48,114 nt of DNA, taken from assembly GCA_902825845.1 (NCBI GenBank), contig CADECM010000016.1:24178-72291 (forward strand). The letters are read 5' to 3'. The translations under genes and the position numbers were made by a program. The notes beneath the pieces are model-generated. The model was not told the DNA's origin and ran no database searches. It worked only from the letters and a program-made list of their open reading frames with translations. Below, piece after piece: positions 41,874 to 48,114 of the stretch (its first letter is position 1; each line of letters opens with the position of its first letter). Source of the DNA: an uncultured beta proteobacterium. Its GTDB lineage: Bacteria; Pseudomonadota; Gammaproteobacteria; Burkholderiales; SG8-41.

Positions 41874-42854
41874 TCAATGCTCGACTTTGATGTTGGCCGC
41901 CTTGATGGTTTTGGCATTCTCGGCATAGTCCGCCCGCATCTGCTCCAACATCTTCTGCGGGCCGCTGTGGTGGGGCTCCATGCCGGAGCTGAGCAAGCGC
42001 TCCTTGATCACAGGCATCGCCAGAACCTTGCCCACCTCGGCCGATAGTCTGTTGACGATGGCGACGGGCGTGCCAGCGGTCGTCAACATCCCCTGCCAGT
42101 TCTTCGGATCGTAGCCTGGCAGGCCGGCTTCCGAGTAGGTGGGCAATTGCGGTAACGCCGCCGTGCGCCTGTCACCGGTAATCGCCAGTCCCCTGAGCCG
42201 CCCCGCCTTGATGTGGGGAATCACGTTGATGGCATTGGAAAAGGACGCTTGCACATTGCCGCCCATGAGATCAACGATGCCTTGCTGCCCGCCTTTGTAC
42301 GGCACGTGCTGCATCCGAACGCCAGCCATGAGATTGAACAGTTCCCCCATCAGGTGTTGCGAACTGCCGGTGGCGACCGAAGCGACATTGAGTTTTCCAG
42401 GCCGCGCCCTGGCATGGGCAATGAATTCCTGCAGGTTGTTTGCCGGTGTCGCGGGATTGATGACCAGGATGTAGTTGGTTTTGGCGATGATCGTTACCGG
42501 CGCGAAATCCTTGAAGATATCGAAGGGGGGCTGCATCAGCAGACTCAGTACAAGCTGGGCGTTGCCTCCCAGCAACAGGGTGTAGCCGTCCGGCGTTGCT
42601 TTTGCGACAGCGTCCGCCCCGATCATCGTATTCCCGCCGGGGCGATTGTCGATGATCACGTTTTGTCCGAATGCCACGCTCAATTTCTCGCCGATCAGAC
42701 GCGATAACGCAGTGGTACTGCCACCCGGCGGATAGGGTGTAATCCAGCGAATGGGCTTCCTGGGATAATCCTGCTGCGCGGCGCACACGGTGGAAACCAC
42801 TACCAGCGCAGCAGCCGTGAGAATGCGATTGTGCATGGCGAACCCTCTCATCAT
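41874..42854 (-). CDS. TctC/Bug-family periplasmic binding protein 8
   Basis: This secreted protein of up to 326 residues opens DYPRKPIRWITPYPPGGSTTALSRLIG, has IIDNRPGGNTMIGADAVA, PDGYTLLLGG, HVPYKGGQQGIVDLMGGNVQ and a C-terminus NAKTIKAANIKVE. The usual acidic residue after PPGGS(T) is Thr (STTALSR rather than STDxxAR), which may change ligand contacts. The AGGAGG site fits either ATG 42854 or ATG 42851; ATG 42836 is a third option. It stands alone, convergent with the four-gene run and divergent from protein 9. Confidence 0.92.
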   Translation of the reverse strand: MMRGFAMHNRILTAAALVVVSTVCAAQQDYPRKPIRWITPYPPGGSTTALSRLIGEKLSVAFGQNVIIDNRPGGNTMIGADAVAKATPDGYTLLLGGNAQLVLSLLMQPPFDIFKDFAPVTIIAKTNYILVINPATPANNLQEFIAHARARPGKLNVASVATGSSQHLMGELFNLMAGVRMQHVPYKGGQQGIVDLMGGNVQASFSNAINVIPHIKAGRLRGLAITGDRRTAALPQLPTYSEAGLPGYDPKNWQGMLTTAGTPVAIVNRLSAEVGKVLAMPVIKERLLSSGMEPHHSGPQKMLEQMRADYAENAKTIKAANIKVEH

Positions 42855-43307
42855 GTGACCTCCTGCTGTTTGGGATTAGGATAGCACCGCAGCTCCGTCA
42901 AACCAATCGCCGTCTGACTCGATGCTGAAATGCAGAGTTTCGCCCGGCAATTTTCTCGCCCGCAAACCTGGAGGGAAGTGACTGGCGGAATGATCAAGGG
43001 ACTGCCCGCGTATCCACGATCGCCCGTTCAACGTTAACAGCTTCGTGACGCTGTGATGGCACAGACGGACGCATTTACCAAGGGGACTGTGTTTCCGCGC
43101 AGTTGCCCGAAACGAATACCGGTCCGGCCGCTGCCGTTCATCAATGCTAAAATGCTGCTTGAGCGCCATCACGATCAGGAACGTCGACCCGAACGCGTTA
43201 GGCCGTATGCAGTACTCGCCGGATGTGTCGTACCATGCTGCAAAAAATAGGCGTGCCGCCATGTTCTAGCGGCAGGCAAAACACTTACACGCTGGAGGAG
43301 ATCAGTC
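42855..43307. other. 453-bp divergent intergenic stretch
   Basis: This lies between two divergent binding-protein genes. A minus-strand frame at 42876-43262 is open but has no protein character. No hairpin or box of the AT-rich family is seen. CTGGAGGAG at 43290-43298 is the ribosome binding site of the gene at 43308. Confidence 0.45.
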
Positions 43308-44276
43308 ATGAAATCAGCAATTGTTGTTGCTTCCCTTGCCGCAACCCTGGGCCTGACGTTTGGCGCACAAGCGCAACAGTATCCCACCAAACCGATACGC
43401 CTCGTCGTTACCTTCCCGCCCGGCGGATCCACGGATTTTACGGCGCGGATACTGGCCAAGCATTTGCCGGCCACGCTGAACGAAACCGTTGTTGTCGATA
43501 ACCGCGGCGGCGGCGGCGGCAATATCGGAAGCGATATCGTTGCCAAGGCCGCGCCCGACGGCCATACGCTATTGGTCACGACCGAGGGACCCATGACCAT
43601 CAACAGCAGCGTCTATCCGTCGCTGCCGTTTCACCCGATTCGCGATTTGCCCGCGATAACGCAATTGATCAAATATGGCAACATGGTGGTGGTTCATCCG
43701 TCACAACCGATCAAGTCGATAAAGGAACTCATCGCCAGGGCCAAGGCGCAACCCGGCAAACTGAGTTATTCGCACCCCGGCGTGGGCACGGGTAACCAGC
43801 TTGCAGTGGAACTGTTCAAGATGACAGCCGGCGTGGACATCATCAGCGTGCCGTACAAGGGCGGCGGCCCGGCCGTGGTGGCTGCCGTCGGCAACGAGAC
43901 ACAAATGTCCTTTGCCACACCGCCGTCGGCCCTGCCCCACGTCAAACCTGGCAGATTGCGCGCCATAGCGGTGACCAGTGCAAAGCGTTCCGTGGCAATG
44001 CCGGACCTGCCGACCATCGCGGAAAACGGATTGCCAGGTTATGGCGTGGACGGCTGGGTGGGCTTGTTTGCGCCGGCCGGCGTGCCGCCGCGTGTCATCG
44101 AGCGCATTCATGCCGAAGTGGCGAAAGTCCTGCGCCGGCCGGACGTGATTGCGGCGGTACTGGTTGGCGGATCGGAAGCGGTCGGCAATCCCGTCGCGGA
44201 GATGCGCGCGACCATATTGCGGGAAACCGCGATGTGGGCAAAAGTGGTCAAGTCCACGGGCATCAAGGTGGAGTAA
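43308..44276 (+). CDS. TctC/Bug-family periplasmic binding protein 9
   Basis: This 322-residue secreted protein has the signal peptide MKSAIVVASLAATLGLTFGAQAQ and the canonical QYPTKPIRLVVTFPPGGSTDFTARIL. VVDNRGGGGGNIGSDIVA, PDGHTLLVTTEG, SVPYKGGGPAVVAAVGNE and MWAKVVKSTGIKVE complete the pattern; PDGH in place of PDGY is a minor change. It has a strong GGAGGAG site and stands alone, with 828 bp of noncoding sequence downstream. Confidence 0.94.
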   Translation: MKSAIVVASLAATLGLTFGAQAQQYPTKPIRLVVTFPPGGSTDFTARILAKHLPATLNETVVVDNRGGGGGNIGSDIVAKAAPDGHTLLVTTEGPMTINSSVYPSLPFHPIRDLPAITQLIKYGNMVVVHPSQPIKSIKELIARAKAQPGKLSYSHPGVGTGNQLAVELFKMTAGVDIISVPYKGGGPAVVAAVGNETQMSFATPPSALPHVKPGRLRAIAVTSAKRSVAMPDLPTIAENGLPGYGVDGWVGLFAPAGVPPRVIERIHAEVAKVLRRPDVIAAVLVGGSEAVGNPVAEMRATILRETAMWAKVVKSTGIKVE

Positions 44277-45104
44277 GCCTCGACCCTTTTTCTGCCCTGT
44301 GGCGTGCAGGCGCCGATCTGTGTTTTTTGTGCAAGTATTCCTGCCTCACTTGCGATAGCCGGAATCAACCGACGCTATCGCCCATTGGCAGGCGAGCGAT
44401 GGTTACTGCCTTCGTTCCGCATACCCGGGGAGACGCATCCATTACCATGTCGTTCGGGTCATGGAACCCTGGGCTGATACGCTTACGGTTCGCATACAGC
44501 GCGCGCCTGCCTGCACAGGACATGCCGCCGGAAAACTTGAGGTAGAGCACGCAGCACAACGCAGACATCCGCTCATGAATTGTTTGCCAGATGATCACGC
44601 TGAATGCTGCTGAGATCCATGCCTTCAGTGCACGTGTGCGGAAACAGCCAGCCGGCGGTGCACAAAAACAGGATAAATCGGCCCAACCGCGCAAGCGCGG
44701 AACTCATGGCAGGCCTCGCGACCGCCGTTGCATTCGTGTCAGACATTGCAGGCTCTCAACATTCTCGGCAGACACCCAGCGAGGACGCCTGCACAACTAC
44801 ACCATCGGGACCGCAGCTGGCTAAGACACCGACAGAGGCCTCTGCGTGGCGGCATTATAGTCCCGCAAGGCACTTGCTGGCCGGCAAACAGGGCACACAA
44901 CTGCGGAGCCTTGTCATCTGCCTGAGTGTTTTTACGTAACTCGCAAACCGAAAATATCTCCTATCATATCTTTGATAATCAACAGCAGGGCCGCGGCAAC
45001 ACGCCGGCCTGCATCAGAACCCGTCTGCTGCAGGCGCAGCACGGCAGTCCGGAGGCTGACCCACGGGGAACTCGCACCGCAAATTTATCCGAGGAGACAC
45101 ATCC
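44277..45104. other. 828-bp intergenic stretch
   Basis: This is the longest gap in the window. Short frames cover it on both strands, including one on the minus strand at 44365-44694 rich in Cys and Arg, but none has a credible start, composition or family. No RNA gene is recognised. The last 100 bp are AT-richer (CCTATCATATCTTTGATAATC near 44957) and probably hold the promoter of the tctC-tctBA genes. Confidence 0.45.
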
Positions 45105-46085
45105 ATGAAAATCACGTCCCGCAATTTGAGGCTTTGCCTGACGCCGGTTGCAATCGCTTGCTGCAGTGTGTCGCTCGCACAGGACAAGCCGCCGGGCTAT
45201 CCCTCGCGGCCCATTCGAATCGTCATCAGCGTGGCGCCCGGCGCGGGTTCCGACATGGTGGCGCGGCTTACGGCGCAAATCATGAGTGAAAAACTGGGCC
45301 AGAACGTCGTGGTGGAACCGAGGCCTGGCGGAGGCGGGGTAATCGCCACCACGTATGCGTCCAAGGCGGAACCCGACGGTTATACCCTGTATCAGAACGG
45401 TTTCGGCCTGCTGCTGCTGGGGGCGACCAAGCGTGTGCCGTTCGACGTGCTGAAGACTTTTGACCCTGTAGTTCGTACCACCTCACAGCCCTATATTCTG
45501 TTGGCGAACACCGGCTTGCCCGTCAAGTCGGTCAAGGAGTTGGTCAACTATGCGAAATCGAGAACCGTCACCTATTCCGGTAGTTCCGGGATAGGAAGCA
45601 CGGTCCATATCGGCATGCAACGGCTGGCGTCCCTGTCCAATATGAAGCTGAAGTATGTTGCATACAAAGGCAGCGCCCCCTCGATCCTCGCTTTGATGGG
45701 CGGCGAAATCAACATGGCCGCCACCAGCGCCATGTCCGCGATTGCCGCCATGAAGACGGGAAAAGTCCGTGGACTCGCAACGCTGGGCCTCAAGCGCGTC
45801 CCCGTATTGCCCGATCTGCCGTCGGTTGCAGAACAGGGTTTTCCAGGATTTTCCATTACCAACAGCTACAATCTGTGGGCGCCCGCGGGCACATCACCGG
45901 CAATCATAACGGCGCTCAACGCGCTCGTTAGCAAGGGCATGAATGCCCCCGCGATAGAGCAGCGACTCGCCGCCAGCGGCAGTGAAGCCGTCGATCCGAT
46001 GTCACCGAAACAACTCAAGACGGAACTGGCGCGGGACTATGCCGAACTTGAGAAATCCGTGAAGGAACTCGGACTGAAATTCTAG
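45105..46085 (+). CDS. tctC: TctC-family binding protein linked to TctBA
   Basis: This 326-residue secreted protein is the only binding protein next to channel genes. After the signal peptide (MKITSRNLRLCLTPVAIACCSVSLAQ) come GYPSRPIRIVISVAPGAGSDMVARLT, VVEPRPGGGGVIATTYA, PDGYTLYQNG, YVAYKGSAPSILALMGGEIN and a terminus LEKSVKELGLK. VSVAPGAGSD in place of VPFPPGGSTD is a divergent ligand loop. GAGGAG precedes the ATG. The tctB start is 270 bp downstream, so a shared transcript is likely. It would bind a tricarboxylate or related acid for the TctBA channel. Confidence 0.92.
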   Translation: MKITSRNLRLCLTPVAIACCSVSLAQDKPPGYPSRPIRIVISVAPGAGSDMVARLTAQIMSEKLGQNVVVEPRPGGGGVIATTYASKAEPDGYTLYQNGFGLLLLGATKRVPFDVLKTFDPVVRTTSQPYILLANTGLPVKSVKELVNYAKSRTVTYSGSSGIGSTVHIGMQRLASLSNMKLKYVAYKGSAPSILALMGGEINMAATSAMSAIAAMKTGKVRGLATLGLKRVPVLPDLPSVAEQGFPGFSITNSYNLWAPAGTSPAIITALNALVSKGMNAPAIEQRLAASGSEAVDPMSPKQLKTELARDYAELEKSVKELGLKF

Positions 46086-46355
46086 CGGTTGCGCCATGGC
46101 GCGGCGGGCTGACAGTCACAGACTGTGTCATCTCCAGCCCGCTGCAAGCAGCAGTTCGGCGCACCCCCCAGTGCACGCGTTTGCACGCGCAATCCGAACC
46201 ATGAAATCGAACGGCGTGACGCGCCGCGGACGAGCGCGCGATTACCAGCGCCCCCAAGCCGCGATTTCGCGAAATAGGGAAGGTTGAGTCAAATCGCGAT
46301 ATTCTATGGGGGCTGCGCCGGCGCCCTGCCCCGGCGACAACAGGGAGGAGATACC

Positions 46356-46829
46356 GTGCGGCTGAAAATCAGAAATTCCCAGGATTTTGCGTCTGGCGTT
46401 CTATTTCTTGCTTTGGGTGCATTGGCAATTTATTTGTCGCGCGACTATGAGATGGGTACCGCACTGCAAATGGGCCCCGGTTATTTCCCGACCTGGCTGG
46501 GCGGCATCATGATGGGTTTCGGGGTCGTCATTGGCGGGCTATCATTCAAGCTCGAAGGTACGGACAGCGAGAGCCTGGCGCCGCACACCTGGGCAATGCG
46601 CCCATGGTTGGTGCTGACAGCGACCCTGATTCTGTTTGCAATGCTGATGGAAGCGGAAGTGGGATTTGTGCCGTCCCTGATCGTGCTGATTATCGGCTGC
46701 GCCGCCGCCCACAAGGACATCCATTGGCGGGAAACCCTCATTCTGAGCATTCTTGTTACGGCAGGCGCCGTGGCGATATTCTCCTATGGTCTTGAGATGC
46801 CCTACCGCTTGTTCTGGTGGAGCAACTGA
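46356..46829 (+). CDS. tctB: TctB small membrane subunit of tripartite tricarboxylate transporter
   Basis: This 157-residue inner-membrane protein has four hydrophobic segments (ASGVLFLALGALAIYLS, FPTWLGGIMMGFGVVIGGL, LVLTATLILFAMLM and ETLILSILVTAGAVAIFSYGLEM) and the family's MGPGYFPTWLG motif between the first two. TctB is the small integral subunit of unknown exact role. I chose GTG 46356, preceded by the strong site AGGGAGGAG; the upstream ATG-like extension is not membrane-like and has no such site. Its stop overlaps the tctA start by one base (TGATG). Confidence 0.9.
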   Translation: MRLKIRNSQDFASGVLFLALGALAIYLSRDYEMGTALQMGPGYFPTWLGGIMMGFGVVIGGLSFKLEGTDSESLAPHTWAMRPWLVLTATLILFAMLMEAEVGFVPSLIVLIIGCAAAHKDIHWRETLILSILVTAGAVAIFSYGLEMPYRLFWWSN

Positions 46830-48114
46830 TGGAACAACTTCTGCACAATCTGTTACTCGGGTTCAGTGTGGCGCTCTCACTGCAGAACCTGATGTATTGT
46901 TTTCTCGGCGTTTTTCTCGGCACCATGATTGGCGTGCTGCCAGGGATCGGCCCGTTGGCGACCATGGCCATGCTGCTGCCTCTGACTTATACCCTGCCGC
47001 CGGTGTCTGCCCTCATCATGCTGGCTGGTATTTACTACGGTTCCGATTACGGCGGCTCAACCACGGCCATACTCGTCAATCTTCCGGGTGAAGGTTCCTC
47101 TGTCGTCACCCTGCTTGACGGCCATCAGATGGCCCAGCAAGGCCGGGCAGGCGCAGCCCTGGCAATTGCAGGCATCGGCTCTTTTTTCGCAGGTTGCGTG
47201 TGCACGCTGATCATAGCGCTGGTGGGGCCGCCGCTGGCTGGAATCGCGCTCAAGTTTGGCTCGCCGGAGTATTTCTCGCTGATGGTGATGGCGCTGGTGT
47301 GCGCTTCCGTTGTCGGATCCGGGTCCTTGCTCAAGTCGCTAGCCATGGTAATCATGGGCCTGCTGTTCGGCATTGTCGGTATCGATGTCAGCACCGGGCA
47401 GTCACGATTCACCTTCGGCGTACCCGAGCTGACCGATGGCATCGGCATCGCCGTGGTGGCGATGGGCGTGTTCGGCATGACCGAGATCGTCAAGAATCTT
47501 GGCAGCGTCCAGATCAGACCGACGATACTCAAGGGAAAAATCAAAGGTTTGATGCCGCGGTGGGAGGATCTGAAAATCAGTTTCGGACCCATATTGCGCG
47601 GCACGTCGATCGGCGCCGCCTTCGGCCCGCTGCCGGGTCTGGGTGGCACCATCAGCGCGTTCACGTCCTACATGGTCGAGAAAAAGCTCGCCAAGGATCC
47701 GGCGCGCTTTGGTAAAGGTGCCATCGAGGGGGTGGCCGGTCCGGAATCCGCCAACAATGCCTGCGCGCAAACGACCTTCGTGCCAATGCTGACACTGGGC
47801 ATCCCCGGCAGCGCATCGATGGCCTTGATGCTGGGCGCCATGATGATTCACGGCATTACGCCGGGCCCCCAGGTGATGACCGCGCGGCCGGATTTATTCT
47901 GGGGATTGATCGCAAGCATGTGGATAGGCAACCTGATGCTGCTAATGCTGAACCTGCCGTTGATCGGCATCTGGGTCAAGTTACTGCAAGTCCCGTACCG
48001 CCTGTTGTTTCCCATCATACTGACCATGATGGGAATTGGCGTCTACAGCCTTAACAATTCCGGCACCGATGTTCTGCTGATGGCGTTTTTCGGATTTGTC
48101 GGTTACATCCTGGT
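46829..48114 (+). CDS. tctA: TctA large membrane subunit (partial)
   Basis: This is the first 428 residues of the roughly 500-residue channel subunit; the gene runs off the right edge. TctA has about twelve membrane helices and carries the substrate with a sodium or proton gradient. The family signatures are all present: [24 protein letters not shown] near 30, [20 protein letters not shown] near 72, the repeat [17 protein letters not shown] near 260 and [21 protein letters not shown] near 325. These two half-motifs form the pseudo-symmetric substrate site. The start overlaps the tctB stop, so the two are translated together. Confidence 0.95.
   Translation, partial: MEQLLHNLLLGFSVALSLQNLMYCFLGVFLGTMIGVLPGIGPLATMAMLLPLTYTLPPVSALIMLAGIYYGSDYGGSTTAILVNLPGEGSSVVTLLDGHQMAQQGRAGAALAIAGIGSFFAGCVCTLIIALVGPPLAGIALKFGSPEYFSLMVMALVCASVVGSGSLLKSLAMVIMGLLFGIVGIDVSTGQSRFTFGVPELTDGIGIAVVAMGVFGMTEIVKNLGSVQIRPTILKGKIKGLMPRWEDLKISFGPILRGTSIGAAFGPLPGLGGTISAFTSYMVEKKLAKDPARFGKGAIEGVAGPESANNACAQTTFVPMLTLGIPGSASMALMLGAMMIHGITPGPQVMTARPDLFWGLIASMWIGNLMLLMLNLPLIGIWVKLLQVPYRLLFPIILTMMGIGVYSLNNSGTDVLLMAFFGFVGYIL

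Noticed and set aside
42876..43262. Minus-strand 128-residue frame between binding-protein genes 8 and 9
   Set aside because: It has no ribosome binding site, no domain and an atypical composition.
44365..44694. Minus-strand 109-residue frame in the gap before the tct genes as a transposase fragment
   Set aside because: No transposase motif (DDE triad or helix-turn-helix) can be seen and no inverted repeats flank it.
46284..46355. Upstream start for TctB
   Set aside because: The GTG at 46356 has a strong AGGGAGGAG site, and the extra 24 residues do not fit a membrane protein N-terminus.

Overview
The window looks like a chromosomal segment of a betaproteobacterium, most likely Burkholderiales. 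It is GC-rich, its genes carry strong GGAG-type ribosome binding sites, and it holds ten solitary periplasmic binding proteins of the TctC/Bug family, an expansion typical of Bordetella, Achromobacter, Cupriavidus and Polaromonas relatives. The content is catabolic and accessory: dioxygenases, short-chain and hydroxyacid dehydrogenases, aldolases, transporters and sensors. I see no rRNA, tRNA, CRISPR array, prophage or intact insertion sequence.

Layout. 1-5.8 kb: the 5' end of a xanthine/CO dehydrogenase FAD subunit, a YbaL-type cation/proton antiporter, a decayed cupin gene, a UGSC-family selenoprotein gene and a persulfide dioxygenase-rhodanese fusion, all on the minus strand. The selenoprotein gene is read through an in-frame TGA followed by a clear bacterial SECIS hairpin; ordinary ORF calling splits it in two. 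5.8-22 kb: small organic acid or aromatic catabolism, with an MFS transporter, two 3-hydroxyisobutyrate dehydrogenase-like proteins, a luciferase-like monooxygenase, a class II aldolase, a dihydroxyphthalate decarboxylase-like protein, an SDR, three TauD/TfdA dioxygenases, a flavin reductase, an HpcH/HpaI aldolase, a dienelactone hydrolase, a 2-hydroxyacid dehydrogenase, a Tat-signal NADP oxidoreductase and one TctC protein. 22.5-35.3 kb: a GT41 (O-GlcNAc transferase-like) TPR protein, an SDR, a Gfo/Idh/MocA oxidoreductase with its own TctC protein and a TfoX-like protein, then a minus-strand run of TTC38-like protein, acyl-CoA dehydrogenase, an internally deleted SDR, a YncE-like beta-propeller and a MASE1 histidine kinase/FixJ regulator pair, with a small membrane protein divergent from the kinase. 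35.3-48.1 kb: eight TctC-family binding proteins, a perfect 22-bp hairpin, a roughly 180-bp MITE, and at the right edge the only membrane module, tctC-tctB-tctA.

How it fits together. The binding proteins capture carboxylates and may share the single TctBA channel here or others elsewhere; the dioxygenases, dehydrogenases, aldolases and acyl-CoA dehydrogenase would degrade the imported acids. Six sites carry a related AT-rich 22-bp dyad (core TGWTTWTAAACA) in an otherwise GC-rich sequence. They are candidate operators of an unidentified regulator, but only one of them fronts a clearly intact gene; two front visibly decayed genes. The strongest single observation is the selenoprotein with its SECIS element. 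The next are the shared AT-rich box, the MITE and the array of binding proteins without transporters.
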